From Microbacterium lacus (GTDB lineage: Bacteria; Actinomycetota; Actinomycetes; Actinomycetales; Microbacteriaceae): DNA of 64,000 nt. Shown piece by piece: positions 37,342 to 46,779 of the stretch. The notes beneath the pieces were generated by a model. It made no database searches and was not told where the DNA came from. It saw only the letters and a list, made by a program, of their open reading frames with translations. The stretch is from the NCBI RefSeq assembly GCF_002812805.1, contig NZ_NMUM01000030.1, positions 186,001-250,000 of the forward strand, given 5' to 3'. A program made the translations under genes and the position numbers. The stretch's first letter is position 1, and each line of letters starts with the position of its first letter.

Positions 37342-38670
37342 CTAGCGGCGGGAGGCGGCGGAATCTGTGGCGGCGCGGGCGCCGTCTCTCTCGAAGACGG
37401 CGATGGCCTCGACATGGTGCGAATTGGGGAACAGATCCAACGCTCGCAGGTCACGCAACTCGTACCCCTCGGCCTGGAACGTCGCCGTGTCTCGCGCGAG
37501 CGCTACCGGATCGCAGGCGACATAGATGACGGTGCGGGGTGCCAGCGCCGCGATGGCTTGCACGACACCGGCCCCGGCGCCCGCACGGGGCGGATCGAGA
37601 AGGACGGTCGCCTCCCGGTACGCGTCAGAGAACGATCCGCTTGCGCCGGACGCCTCGGCCACCTCCGCCGCGAGGAACCGATCGACGCGCGCCGTGATCG
37701 CCTCGGCGTTGCCCCAGTCGCGCAGGTTTCGCGCCGCATGATGGGTCGCACGGGAAGCCGACTCGACCGTCGTGACGCGGGTCGAGGACCCGCCGACCTC
37801 GCCCATCACGGCGGCGAACAGGCCGACCCCGCCGTAGAGGTCGAGGTTCGCTGCGTCCGGATCGAAGCCCGTGCTCACGAGTGCTTTCGCCACCGCATCG
37901 GCGAGCGTCTGCGCCGCGAGACGATGGACTTGCCAGAAGCCGCCCGCGTCCACACGGAAAGACCGGCCGCGCGCCGTTTCGACGATGACCTCGTGCCCCG
38001 CGGTATCCGCGCCTCGGCGGGGTCCGCCGCGTGCGCCCCGGCGTGGGCGCGAAGCATCCGTCCGCTCGATGACGCGGACCTGCCCGTCCGCCGGCAGTAC
38101 GAGATCGACGCGGTCGCCCCGGCGAGTGCCCAACGCCAGGGCCGCCTCGGCGAGGGCCGGAGCGGCCAGGGGGTGCGACGTGACGGGCACGATGTCGTGC
38201 GACCGTGCCGCATAGGGTCCGACCGCGCCATCCGGGCCGACGTGCAGGCTCAAGCGCGTGCGCCATCCTGTACCGTCCGGGGTCTCGTCCGCTCCCGCGG
38301 CCTCGACGACCACGTCGACGGGGCGGTGCGCGAAACGCTCGAACGCCTCGCGGAGCACCCGAGCCTTGAGCTCGCGCTGCGCATCGAGACGGATGTGTCC
38401 GAAGTCCGCGCCGCCCGGGCGCTCGTGCGGAGCCCTGTCGATGTCTGCCTCGGGCCAGATGTGCGGGCGACGCGTCTCGGCCGCTTCAAGCACCTCGACG
38501 GCCTCGGCACGCCAGAACGCCGGGCGCGAGGCATCCGTGATGCGTGCGCGCACCCGCTCGCCCGGTATCGCGTCGGGGACGAAGATCACCCGGCCCTCAT
38601 GGCGGGCAACGAAGATGCCGCCGTGCGCAACACCGGTGATCTCGAGGTCGATCGTTTCGGCGGTGTCCAC
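37342..38670 (-). CDS. TrmA/RlmD-type RNA 5-methyluridine methyltransferase, no Fe-S cysteines
   Basis: A 442-residue class I methyltransferase. The N-terminal TRAM domain (about 5-60; IDLEITGVAHGGIFVARHEG) binds RNA. The SAM-binding part has ANLDLYGGVGLFAAVMGEVG, followed by ATVLLDPPRAGAGAGV. The catalytic Cys is in VIYVACDPVALARDTATF. E. coli RumA has a four-Cys iron-sulfur cluster after the TRAM domain; here the matching stretch (RRPHIWPEADIDRAPHERPG) has no cysteine, as in many actinobacterial members. It probably methylates a uridine in rRNA or tRNA; which one is unknown. It is divergent from maf. Confidence 0.85.
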   Translation of the reverse strand: MDTAETIDLEITGVAHGGIFVARHEGRVIFVPDAIPGERVRARITDASRPAFWRAEAVEVLEAAETRRPHIWPEADIDRAPHERPGGADFGHIRLDAQRELKARVLREAFERFAHRPVDVVVEAAGADETPDGTGWRTRLSLHVGPDGAVGPYAARSHDIVPVTSHPLAAPALAEAALALGTRRGDRVDLVLPADGQVRVIERTDASRPRRGARGGPRRGADTAGHEVIVETARGRSFRVDAGGFWQVHRLAAQTLADAVAKALVSTGFDPDAANLDLYGGVGLFAAVMGEVGGSSTRVTTVESASRATHHAARNLRDWGNAEAITARVDRFLAAEVAEASGASGSFSDAYREATVLLDPPRAGAGAGVVQAIAALAPRTVIYVACDPVALARDTATFQAEGYELRDLRALDLFPNSHHVEAIAVFERDGARAATDSAASRR

Positions 38671-38679
38671 GTCACGAGC

Positions 38680-38707
38680 ATTTCACAGTCGTCAGATTTC
38701 ACAGTCG
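38680..38707. promoter_or_regulatory. 12-bp direct repeat in the divergent trmA-like/maf promoter region
   Basis: ATTTCACAGTCG occurs at 38680-38691 and again at 38696-38707, a 16-bp period. The pair lies in the 118-bp gap between the divergent methyltransferase and maf genes. It may be an operator or chance; no known regulator is recognised. Confidence 0.35.
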
Positions 38708-38788
38708 CCCCACTTCCCCGTCGCCATCGCCATCGCGAGAGCTCTCGCCGAACGGACGCGCCTCGCCGTCGCTCGCTACCGTGGAGAC

Positions 38789-39436
38789 ATGCGCGTCTGC
38801 CTCGCCTCCACATCTCCCGCCCGCCTGATGCTGCTGCGCCAAGCCGGCATCGAACCCCTGACCCTGGCGCCAGACGTTGACGAGGACGAGGTCATCCGCG
38901 CGGTCGAGGCTTCCGAAGCCCGTACCCTCGCCCCCGACGAGCACGTCCTGCTTCTGGCACGACGCAAGGCGGCGGACGTTGCGGCGCGTCTTGTTTTAGA
39001 GGACCCCACCTTCGACGGACTCGTGATCGGCGGCGACTCGATGTTCGAACTCGACGGAGAGATCCTCGGCAAACCCCACACCCCCGAGAACGCGACCGCA
39101 AGGTGGAACGCCATGCGCGGCAAGACGGGCGTGCTGCACTCGGGGCACAGCGTCTTCCGGCTCGGCCCGGGGCGCGAGCCGAGCGAGGCGCACGCGGTCG
39201 CGTACGCGTCCGTCACCTTCGCGGACGACATCGATGACGCCGAGATCGCCGCGTACGTCGCGACCGGTGAACCCCTGCATGTCGCGGGGGCTTTCACGAT
39301 AGACAGCCTCGGCGCCCCGTTCATCGTGCGGATCGAGGGAGACCCGTCGACCGTCGTCGGGATGTCTCTGCCCACCCTTCGTCGTCTGGCCCGCGAGCTG
39401 GGCGTGGAATGGACGAGTCTGTGGCGGGCGTTGTAG
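38789..39436 (+). CDS. maf: Maf-like nucleoside triphosphate pyrophosphatase
   Basis: A 215-residue Maf protein. The open frame runs further upstream, but the ATG at 38789 has a GTGGAG ribosome site and begins with the family start RVCLASTSPARLMLLRQAG. VIGGDSMFELDGEILGKPHT is the conserved substrate loop with the catalytic Asp. VAGAFTIDSLGAPFIVRIEG is the second family motif. Maf proteins cleave non-canonical nucleoside triphosphates such as dTTP/UTP analogues or m7GTP, sanitising the pool. In mycobacteria it also sits between the accD/accE genes and accA3, as here. Confidence 0.95.
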   Translation: MRVCLASTSPARLMLLRQAGIEPLTLAPDVDEDEVIRAVEASEARTLAPDEHVLLLARRKAADVAARLVLEDPTFDGLVIGGDSMFELDGEILGKPHTPENATARWNAMRGKTGVLHSGHSVFRLGPGREPSEAHAVAYASVTFADDIDDAEIAAYVATGEPLHVAGAFTIDSLGAPFIVRIEGDPSTVVGMSLPTLRRLARELGVEWTSLWRAL

Positions 39437-39514
39437 ACGTTCCCCCACGTTCTGCGCGGCTTCTTGTCGGGACCTGTCAAAACACGGGGCCGGAGCGTCG
39501 GTAGGCTGGCGACC

Positions 39515-41281
39515 ATGCCCGAATTTGGCAAAGTCCTCATCGCCAATCGTGGCGAAATCGCAGTCCGTATCATCCGCGCCACCCGCGACAGCGGGCTCGG
39601 GTCCGTCGCCGTGTATGCCGATCAGGATCGTGACGCGCTGCACTCGCGACTCGCGGACGAGTCCTATGCCCTTGAGGGGGCGACGAGCGCCGAGACGTAC
39701 CTCTCCATAGAGAAGATCCTCTCGGTCGCGCGCCGCTCGGGTGCCGATGCCGTGCACCCGGGCTACGGCTTCCTCGCCGAGAACTCCGCCTTCGCGCGCG
39801 CTGTCATCGACGCGGGACTGGTCTGGATCGGCCCGCCACCCGAGTCAATCGACGCGCTCGGCGATAAGGTCACTGCGCGCCACGTCGCGGAGCGGGTCGG
39901 TGCACCCCTTGCACCCGGAACCCCCGGCCCCGTCTCGAACGCCGATGAGGTCATCGCGTTCGCCCGGGAGGTCGGCCTGCCCGTCGCGATCAAGGCCGCG
40001 TACGGCGGCGGCGGGCGTGGCCTGAAGGTCGCCCGCGAGTTCGACGAGATCGCCGAACTGTTCGACTCGGCCACGCGCGAGGCCGTCACGGCCTTCGGTC
40101 GCGGCGAGTGCTTCGTCGAGAAGTACCTCGACAAGCCGCGCCACGTCGAGACCCAGTGCCTGGCGGATGCGGCGGGCAACGTCGTCGTCGTCTCAACCCG
40201 CGACTGCTCCCTCCAGCGCCGTCACCAGAAGCTCGTTGAAGAGGCACCGGCGCCCTTCCTCACCCCGGAGCAGACCCGCACGCTCTATGAATCGTCGAAG
40301 GCGATCCTGCGCGAGGTCGGATACGTGGGTGCGGGCACCTGCGAGTTCTTGATCGGCGCGGACGGCACGATCTCGTTCCTCGAGGTCAACACGCGACTGC
40401 AGGTTGAGCACACCGTGTCGGAAGAGGTCACGGGCGTCGACCTCGTGCGCGAGCAGTTCCGCATCGCAGCCGGCGGCCTCCTCGAGGGCGGCGACCCCGA
40501 GGTCACCGGACACTCGATCGAGTTCCGCATCAACGGCGAGGACCCGGGTCGCGGATTCCTCCCCCAGCCCGGACCGATCCACGTGTTCAAGACGTTCGGA
40601 GGCCCCGGCATCCGTCTCGACTCCGGTGTGACCGCCGGCGACACCGTGAGCGGCGCGTTCGACTCGCTGCTGGCGAAGATCATCGTCACCGGCCGCGACC
40701 GGGCCGAGGCACTCAGCCGCGCCCGCCGCGCGCTCGACGAGTTCGAGGTCGCGGGACTGCCGACCGTGCTGCCCTTCCACCGCAAGGTCGTTCGCGACCC
40801 GGCCTTCACGGCCGAGGACGGCACCTTCGGGGTCTTCACGCGCTGGATCGAGACCGAGTTCGCGAACGACATCCCGCCGTGGGACGGCGAACTCAGCGAT
40901 CCCGCTCCCGCCGAGGCGCGGCACACAGTCGTCGTCGAGGTCGCGGGCAAGCGCCTCGAAGTCAGCCTGCCCGACCGGATCGTCTCGTCCACGACGACAG
41001 CCGGCCGCCCCGCGGTCGTGCCCCCGTCACGCCGGGATCACGCGAAGACCGTGCTGTCCGGAGCATCCGGTAACGCCGTCAAGGCACCCATGCAGGCGAC
41101 GATCGTGAAGCTCGCCGTCGAGGACGGCCAGCAGGTCGTCAAGGGTGACCTGGTCGTCGTGCTGGAGGCCATGAAGATGGAACAGCCGATCCAAGCGCAC
41201 AAGGACGGCGTGGTCGGCGGGATCGACGCCAACCCCGGAACCACCGTCTCGGCCGGCCACCAGCTGCTGACCATCAGCTGA
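39515..41281 (+). CDS. accA3: Acyl-CoA carboxylase biotin carboxylase/biotin carrier subunit AccA3-type
   Basis: A 588-residue two-function subunit; the start is the ATG at 39515 ([20 protein letters not shown]). The biotin carboxylase part (about 1-450) has the ATP-grasp glycine loop [16 protein letters not shown] and [20 protein letters not shown]. The biotin carrier domain (about 520-588) contains [18 protein letters not shown], whose Lys is biotinylated by BirA. It supplies carboxybiotin to AccD at 32.2 kb. A Pro/Ala-rich linker joins the parts. The length is typical of the 590-600-residue actinobacterial family. Confidence 0.97.
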   Translation: MPEFGKVLIANRGEIAVRIIRATRDSGLGSVAVYADQDRDALHSRLADESYALEGATSAETYLSIEKILSVARRSGADAVHPGYGFLAENSAFARAVIDAGLVWIGPPPESIDALGDKVTARHVAERVGAPLAPGTPGPVSNADEVIAFAREVGLPVAIKAAYGGGGRGLKVAREFDEIAELFDSATREAVTAFGRGECFVEKYLDKPRHVETQCLADAAGNVVVVSTRDCSLQRRHQKLVEEAPAPFLTPEQTRTLYESSKAILREVGYVGAGTCEFLIGADGTISFLEVNTRLQVEHTVSEEVTGVDLVREQFRIAAGGLLEGGDPEVTGHSIEFRINGEDPGRGFLPQPGPIHVFKTFGGPGIRLDSGVTAGDTVSGAFDSLLAKIIVTGRDRAEALSRARRALDEFEVAGLPTVLPFHRKVVRDPAFTAEDGTFGVFTRWIETEFANDIPPWDGELSDPAPAEARHTVVVEVAGKRLEVSLPDRIVSSTTTAGRPAVVPPSRRDHAKTVLSGASGNAVKAPMQATIVKLAVEDGQQVVKGDLVVVLEAMKMEQPIQAHKDGVVGGIDANPGTTVSAGHQLLTIS

Positions 41282-41334
41282 GGCGGGCGCCCACCGTCGC
41301 GGCCGGGACCCGCTCAGCCCCGGTGCCGCGGGCG

Positions 41335-42789
41335 TCAGGCCTCGTCGAGATCCGGTCCGCGGTCGACGATGTGCATCGAACGCGCCAGGTCGGTGATGCT
41401 GCTCGTGAGCGAGGGGTAGACCGCGAATGCGCGTGAAAGCTGGTCGACGCTGAGCCGCCGGTCGACCGCCACCGCGATCGGATAGATGAGTTCGGATGCC
41501 TTGGGTCCGACGATCACGCCACCGAGCACGGTTCCCGAACCGCGCCGGGCCATGAGCTTCACGAAGCCATCCGTGATGCCCATCATCTTCGCGCGCGGGT
41601 TCGCGGCGAGCGGCAGCTTATGCACGACGCCCTCGATCTTGCCGTCGAGGATGTCCTGCTCGGACCATCCGACCGTCGCGATCTCGGGGGCCGTGAAGAT
41701 GTTGGCGGCGATCCGGCGGCGCTCGATCGGGATCACGATGTCGCCCATGGCGTGGAACACGGCCGTCCGACCCTGCATGGAAGCCACCGATGCAAGCGGG
41801 ACGAACGTCGTGCAGTCGCCCGCGGCGTAGATGTTCGGGACGGAGGTGCGTGAGACGCGGTTGACGCGAATGTTGCCGGACGATGTCATCTGCACGCCCG
41901 CCTCTTCGAGGCCGAGCCCCGCCGTGTTCGGGATGGACCCGACGGCCATCAGACAGTGGCTGCCCTCGATGCGGCGCCCGTCGGCGAGGGTCACGACCAC
42001 GCCGTCGCCGTCGCGGACGACAGAATCGGCGCGTGCCTTCGAGAGCAGGGTCATGCCGCCACGGCGGAAGACCTTCTCGAGCACGGCCGCGGCATCCGCG
42101 TCCTCACCCGGCAGAACTTGGTCGCGGCTCGAGACGAGCGTGACCTTGGCACCGAGGTTCATGTACGCCGAGGCGAACTCGGCGCCGGTGACGCCCGACC
42201 CGACCACGATCAGGTGCTCGGGGAGCGTGGGCATGTCGTAGAGCTGCGTCCAGGTCAGGATGCGCTCGCCATCGGGCTTCGCGCTCGGCAGTTCACGGGG
42301 CGATGCGCCGACCGAGATGACGAGCGTGTCGGCTTCGACGCGGTCGAAGTCGGTGCCGTGCGGACCGGTCGAAACGACCACGGCGCCGGGGCCCTCGAGC
42401 CGACCGTGACCCGAAATGATGCGGACGCCCGCGTCGAGGAGCGTCTGACGCATGTCCTCCGACTGCTGGCGGGCAAGCGAGAGCAGACGCTTGTTCACGG
42501 CGGCGAGATTGATCGCCACCTCCGGTCGGCTGGGCTTGCCGTCCGAATTGCGGGCGAAGAATTGGACGCCGAGATCGGATGCTTCGGAGATCGCCTTCGC
42601 CGCCTCCGCGGTGGCGATGAGGGTCTTCGACGGCACGACATCCGTGATGACCGCGGACCCCCCGACACCGGCTCGTTCGACGAGAGTGACTTCGGCGCCG
42701 AGTTGGACGCCGGACAGCGCCGCCTCATAGCCACCGGGCCCGCCACCGATGATTGCGATTCTCTGTGTGCGTTCGAACTCACCCGACAT
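41335..42789 (-). CDS. lpdA: LpdA-type NAD(P)H quinone reductase (dihydrolipoamide-dehydrogenase fold, no redox cysteines)
   Basis: A 484-residue flavoprotein with the dihydrolipoamide dehydrogenase fold. FAD binding is through RIAIIGGGPGGYEAALSG and IYAAGDCTTFVPLASVA; NAD(P) binding is through LIVVGSGVTGAEFASAYMNL. The redox disulfide is absent: the usual GGTCxNxGCIPSK is GVGGSAVITDVVPSKTLIAT. The C-terminal HxxxxE is likewise not conserved. The same change is known in M. tuberculosis LpdA (Rv3303c), which acts as a quinone reductase rather than in lipoamide oxidation. Starts at 42789 (MSGEFE) or 42798 (MGTMSG) are both possible. It is divergent from the nucleoside phosphorylase gene. Confidence 0.9.
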   Translation of the reverse strand: MSGEFERTQRIAIIGGGPGGYEAALSGVQLGAEVTLVERAGVGGSAVITDVVPSKTLIATAEAAKAISEASDLGVQFFARNSDGKPSRPEVAINLAAVNKRLLSLARQQSEDMRQTLLDAGVRIISGHGRLEGPGAVVVSTGPHGTDFDRVEADTLVISVGASPRELPSAKPDGERILTWTQLYDMPTLPEHLIVVGSGVTGAEFASAYMNLGAKVTLVSSRDQVLPGEDADAAAVLEKVFRRGGMTLLSKARADSVVRDGDGVVVTLADGRRIEGSHCLMAVGSIPNTAGLGLEEAGVQMTSSGNIRVNRVSRTSVPNIYAAGDCTTFVPLASVASMQGRTAVFHAMGDIVIPIERRRIAANIFTAPEIATVGWSEQDILDGKIEGVVHKLPLAANPRAKMMGITDGFVKLMARRGSGTVLGGVIVGPKASELIYPIAVAVDRRLSVDQLSRAFAVYPSLTSSITDLARSMHIVDRGPDLDEA

Positions 42790-42925
42790 GGTCCCCATTG
42801 TGTCATCCGCGGCAACGCGGGCTGACGACACGGCCCTGGAGCCAGCACGGCGCGCTTCAGCCCTTCCGCTCGCATCCATCGCGTCGCGTGTGGCCGACGG
42901 GGCCCGCGCTTCCTAGAGTGGGGGG

Positions 42926-43759
42926 ATGTCAACGCATACCCCCCACCCCCTCGATGACCCCGCTGCGGACCCGTTCGCGATCGCAGCCGAGGCGGCCGCC
43001 GATATCGCGCGGCTGACCGGCGTCGAGAAGCACGACATGGCCCTGACGCTCGGATCGGGCTGGGGCCGCGCCGCGGAACTCATCGGAGACACCGTCGCAT
43101 CCTTCCCGGCGACCGAAGTCACGGGATTCAGCAAGCCCGCCCTCGAGGGCCACGTCGGAACCCTGCGGAGCGTCCGGACACCCGGCGGCAAGCACGTGCT
43201 GGTCATCGGGGCGCGCACCCACTACTACGAGGGCCACGGGGTCCGACGCGTCGTCCACAGCGTGCGGACCGCCGCCGCGGCGGGGGCGCAGATCATGGTG
43301 CTCACGAACGGTGCGGGCGGGATCCGCGAAACCTGGGCGCCCGGCCAGCCGGTCCTGATCAGCGACCACATCAATCTCACCGCCGACTCCCCTCTCGAGG
43401 GTGCGACGTTCATCGACCTGACCGACCTCTATTCGACGCGGCTGCGCGACATCGCCCGAACCGTCGACCCGAGCCTCGACGAGGGCGTGTACTGCCAGTT
43501 CCGGGGACCCCACTACGAAACCCCCGCCGAGGTGCAGATGGCGAAGGCGATCGGCGGGCACATCGTCGGAATGTCGACTGCCCTCGAAGCGATCGCGGCG
43601 CGTCAGGCGGGCATGGAGGTGCTCGGCTTCTCGCTCATCACCAACCTGGCCGCCGGCATCCAGAAGACCCCGCTCAGCCATGAAGAGGTCATCGAGGCCG
43701 GTCGCGAGGCCGAGCCTGTGATTTCATCGCTGCTCGCCCGCGTGATCGGCGAGCTATGA
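42926..43759 (+). CDS. punA: Purine-nucleoside phosphorylase (trimeric PunA type)
   Basis: A 277-residue enzyme that splits purine nucleosides with phosphate into base and ribose-1-phosphate. The family motifs are MALTLGSGWGRAA near residue 40, VIGARTHYYEGHG, VLTNGAGGIRETW, FRGPHYETPAEVQMAK with the purine-site residues, and VGMSTALEAIAARQ. The C-terminal NLAAGIQKTPLSHEEV is also typical. It is coupled to the phosphomutase gene by ATGA, and add, deoA and cdd lie further on, all nucleoside salvage. Length as expected. Confidence 0.96.
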   Translation: MSTHTPHPLDDPAADPFAIAAEAAADIARLTGVEKHDMALTLGSGWGRAAELIGDTVASFPATEVTGFSKPALEGHVGTLRSVRTPGGKHVLVIGARTHYYEGHGVRRVVHSVRTAAAAGAQIMVLTNGAGGIRETWAPGQPVLISDHINLTADSPLEGATFIDLTDLYSTRLRDIARTVDPSLDEGVYCQFRGPHYETPAEVQMAKAIGGHIVGMSTALEAIAARQAGMEVLGFSLITNLAAGIQKTPLSHEEVIEAGREAEPVISSLLARVIGEL

Positions 43760-45483
43760 CCGAGACGATCCCTTGGGGCGCGGATGCTGCCGCGTCCGCC
43801 GATTCCGCGCTCGAGGCCGCGCGCGCGTGGCTCGCCGAAGACCCGGACCCCGAGACACGGGATGAGCTGGCCGGGCTGATCGAACGCGCCGAGGGCGGCG
43901 ATGCCGAGGCATCCGCCTCGTTGCACGACCGATTCGACACCCGTCTGGCGTTCGGGACCGCGGGTCTGCGTGGCGAGCTCGGGGCCGGCAGCAACCGGAT
44001 GAATCGGGTGCTGGTCGCGCAGAGCGCCGCCGGTCTCGCGGCCTTCGTGCGTGACCGGGTGCCGGCTTCCACCCCGGAGACGCCCGCCTCGATCGTGATC
44101 GGGTACGACGGACGCAAGAATTCCGCGGTGTTCGCTCGAGATTCGGCCGAGATTTTCGCGGGCGCGGGGCTGCGCGCCATCCTGCTCCCCCGCATGCTGC
44201 CGACGCCCGTGCTGGCGTTCGCAGTGCGGCATCTCGGGGCGGACGCCGGCGTGATGGTCACCGCCAGCCACAACCCGCCGCGCGACAACGGGTACAAGGT
44301 CTATCTCGGCGGCGAGGACGACGGGGCGCAGATCGTGTCCCCCGCGGACGCCGAGATCGCGGCGCGCATCGACGACATCGCGGCGGACGTCCCGGTCTCG
44401 CGCATCCCGCGATCGCTCGGATTCGAGGTGCCAGGCGAGGACATCCTCGACGCCTACGTCGCCCAGACCGCGGCCACCGCGCCCGCTCCCGAAGGCGCTC
44501 GCGACCTGCGCTGGGTGTACACCGCGATGCACGGCGTCGGGCACGAGACGCTCGATCGCCTGCTGTCAACGGCCGGGTATCCCGCACCCATCACCGTCGA
44601 TGCGCAGATTGCGCCCGACCCCGATTTTCCGACCGTCGCGTTCCCGAACCCGGAAGAGCCGGGCGCCATGGATCTCGCGATCGAGGCGGCCGTTGAGGCG
44701 GGCGCCGAACTGATCCTGGCGAACGATCCGGATGCCGACCGGCTCGCCGTGGCGATCCCGGACGGCGCGGGCGGATGGCGGCGCCTGAGCGGCAACGACG
44801 TTGGACTGCTGCTCGGCTGGCGAGCAGCCCGGCAGGCGCGCGCCGCGGGGGCGCCCGAGGGCTCGTCCCTGGCGTGCTCGCTCGTGTCGTCGCCGGGGCT
44901 CGCGGCGATCGCGGGGCACTACGGCCTCGACTTTCACGAGACGCTGACCGGGTTCAAATGGATTTCGCGTGCGCCCGGAATGGTCTTCGGCTTCGAAGAG
45001 GCGCTCGGATACCTCGTCGACCCGCACGTCGTTCGCGATAAGGACGGGCTCTCCGCCGCGGTCGCGCTGCTCGAGCTTGCGGTTCAGGCGCGCGCGTCCG
45101 GCTCGACGCTGGGCGGCATGCTCGCGGACATGGCGACGCAGTTCGGGCATTTCGCCAGTGCGCAGGTGTCGATGCGGGTCGATGACCTCGCGGTGATCGG
45201 GCACATCATGGCGCGGCTGCGGGCGGAGCATCCGACCGACATCGGAGGCATCCATGTCTCCCGTGTCGACGACCTGCTCGAGGGTTCGGGGGCGCTGCCT
45301 CCCGGCGACGTGGTGCGATTGTGGCTCGACGACGGGTCGCGGCTGATCGTGCGCCCGAGCGGCACCGAGCCGAAGCTGAAGGTGTACATCGACGTACGGG
45401 GCGATTCGGCAGAGGACGCCGCCTCTCGCACGGCCGTTTTGGAGGACGCGTCGCGCGCCCTGATCGCCCGGCTCCAGGGCTGA
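43756..45483 (+). CDS. pmmB: Phosphomannomutase/phosphopentomutase-type phosphohexose mutase
   Basis: A 575-residue alpha-D-phosphohexomutase. The active-site serine loop is VMVTASHNPPRDNGYKVY. The Mg-binding loop is ILANDPDADRLAVAIPDG. The sugar-binding loop is FGFEEALGYLVD, and the phosphate-binding loop is RPSGTEPKLKVYIDV. It is the PmmB-type longer form (about 540-590). By coupling with the nucleoside phosphorylase it could convert ribose-1-phosphate to ribose-5-phosphate; the real substrate range cannot be told. It is followed by the unit B palindrome. Confidence 0.93.
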   Translation: MTETIPWGADAAASADSALEAARAWLAEDPDPETRDELAGLIERAEGGDAEASASLHDRFDTRLAFGTAGLRGELGAGSNRMNRVLVAQSAAGLAAFVRDRVPASTPETPASIVIGYDGRKNSAVFARDSAEIFAGAGLRAILLPRMLPTPVLAFAVRHLGADAGVMVTASHNPPRDNGYKVYLGGEDDGAQIVSPADAEIAARIDDIAADVPVSRIPRSLGFEVPGEDILDAYVAQTAATAPAPEGARDLRWVYTAMHGVGHETLDRLLSTAGYPAPITVDAQIAPDPDFPTVAFPNPEEPGAMDLAIEAAVEAGAELILANDPDADRLAVAIPDGAGGWRRLSGNDVGLLLGWRAARQARAAGAPEGSSLACSLVSSPGLAAIAGHYGLDFHETLTGFKWISRAPGMVFGFEEALGYLVDPHVVRDKDGLSAAVALLELAVQARASGSTLGGMLADMATQFGHFASAQVSMRVDDLAVIGHIMARLRAEHPTDIGGIHVSRVDDLLEGSGALPPGDVVRLWLDDGSRLIVRPSGTEPKLKVYIDVRGDSAEDAASRTAVLEDASRALIARLQG

Positions 45484-45524
45484 GATCGCCCATCTGACGC
45501 GCTGACGCGCTGAGGCGCGCGACT

Positions 45525-45584
45525 GGGGCAGGTTTGGTGCTCTGGGGCAGGTTCCTGCATGCCCCGCAGCACCAAACCTGCCCC
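45525..45584. repeat. Palindrome B-left (60 bp)
   Basis: GGGGCAGGTTTGGTGCT pairs perfectly with AGCACCAAACCTGCCCC. The arms extend inward to 25 bases with two mismatches (the second GGGGCA pairing with TGCCCC), leaving a 10-base loop. It lies 41 bp after the pmmB stop and could also end that transcript. Confidence 0.93.
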
Positions 45585-45683
45585 AGTTTGCGAGCGCCCT
45601 CCCCAACGCCGGGCGAGGCTACCCCTCCCCCCGGCGGCTCCGGATTGCGTGGCAGCGTGCTGGTGCGCGATCAGGATGGGCCG

Positions 45684-46637
45684 ATGATCGATCCGTACGA
45701 TGTCGAACTCACCCGTACCTCTGACCTGACTCGAGCCGGGCTGACATCACGCCAGGTGCAAAAACTCATCGATGACGGCACGTTCGTGCGCGTCAGGCGC
45801 GGCATCTTCGCGCAGGGGAAGGGGTGGTCGGAGCTGCGGGCCGAAGGTCGGATGGTGGTGGTAGCTCGCGCCTGGCAGATGAGCGCCGGCATCGAGCCGG
45901 TTTTCTCGCACATCACCGCCGCCGCGTTGCACGGACTGCCACTGTTCCGGACCGGTCCTCATCGTGTGCACACCGTGATCCCCGAGCCCCGCAAAGGTTC
46001 GGCTCCCGGAGTCATCCGGCATCGCGGGGCGACAGATGTCGGACTGACGACTGTTCGCGGACTGGTCGTGACGGATGTCGCGCGCACGATCGCTGATACG
46101 GCGCGCGCATTCAGCGCGGAGACGTCCGTCATCGTCGCGGATGCCGCGTTGAGAGCTGTATCGACCGATCATGAGTATCCCGGGGTGGAGTTGCTTCGGG
46201 CGCGGGCGCGGGAAGTCGCCGCATCCCTCCCGCGTGGCTCGGCCCGGAGCCAGCGTGTGATCGAGTTCGCCGACCCTCGAGCGCAACTGCCCGGAGAGAG
46301 CGTGAGCCGGCTTTACCTCGTGCGCCTCGGCTTCGCGGTTCCGCGTCTGCAGGTCATGGTCGTGGGGCCGAACGGACGACGGTTTTTCGTCGACTTCGGC
46401 CTGGCCGACGTGAACGCGTTCGGCGAATTCGACGGAGACGCCAAGTACACCGATGCCGCGTACCTCGGCGGTCGCACGACTCAGCAGGCGCTCCTCGATG
46501 AGAAGTGGCGCGAGGACTGGATCCGGGGCACCACGCAATGGCGATTCGGTCGCTGGGGTTCGGCACACCTCGGGTCCCATCTCGTGCTGGGCACCCGGCT
46601 CGCCCAGTTCGGCATCGTGCCGAGGAGCCACCGTTGA
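45684..46637 (+). CDS. AbiEi-like HTH plus DUF559/Vsr-like nuclease (unit B)
   Basis: A 317-residue protein. The frame is open back to 45534 inside the left palindrome, but the ATG at 45684 (AGGATGGG upstream) is the sensible start. LTSRQVQKLIDDGTFVRVRR is the AbiEi N-terminal wHTH. SHITAAALHGLPLF and VTDVARTIADTARAF follow. The C-terminal nuclease region has PGESVSRLYLVRLGFAVP, FFVDFGLADVNAFGEFDGDA and KWREDWIRG. Glu, Asp and EFDGDAK fit the PD-(D/E)XK order seen in DUF559. A regulatory DNA-binding role, cleavage, or both are possible. It is unlike the unit A and C proteins apart from the common domain order. Confidence 0.78.
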   Translation: MIDPYDVELTRTSDLTRAGLTSRQVQKLIDDGTFVRVRRGIFAQGKGWSELRAEGRMVVVARAWQMSAGIEPVFSHITAAALHGLPLFRTGPHRVHTVIPEPRKGSAPGVIRHRGATDVGLTTVRGLVVTDVARTIADTARAFSAETSVIVADAALRAVSTDHEYPGVELLRARAREVAASLPRGSARSQRVIEFADPRAQLPGESVSRLYLVRLGFAVPRLQVMVVGPNGRRFFVDFGLADVNAFGEFDGDAKYTDAAYLGGRTTQQALLDEKWREDWIRGTTQWRFGRWGSAHLGSHLVLGTRLAQFGIVPRSHR

Positions 46638-46654
46638 CCGGAATCCTGCGATGT

Positions 46655-46714
46655 GGGGCAGGTTTCGTGCTGTGGGGCATGGAGAAACCTGCCCCACAGC
46701 ACCCAACCTGCCCC
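46655..46714. repeat. Palindrome B-right (60 bp)
   Basis: Arms of 25 bases with two mismatches: GGGGCAGGTTTCGTGCTG against CAGCACCCAACCTGCCCC, with inner GGGGCA against TGCCCC and a 10-base loop. It shares length and arm sequence with the left copy. Confidence 0.93.
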
Positions 46715-46779
46715 GCTTCCGGCCGGTGCCGCGTGAGGGGGCGCGAAAGACAGTACGGAGAGGACGACGCCGTGGCCCG

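Larger units (their letters stand above)
45525..46714 (+). mobile_element. Unit B: AbiEi/DUF559 gene between paired 60-bp palindromes
   Basis: This 1190-bp unit lies between pmmB and the HPr gene. The left palindrome is 45525-45584 and the right is 46655-46714, both 60 bp with 25-base arms and a 10-base loop. The gene starts 100 bp after the left palindrome and ends 17 bp before the right one. The loops (GGTTCCTGCA and TGGAGAAACC) are close to reverse complements of each other, as expected of terminal inverted repeats. Confidence 0.85.
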
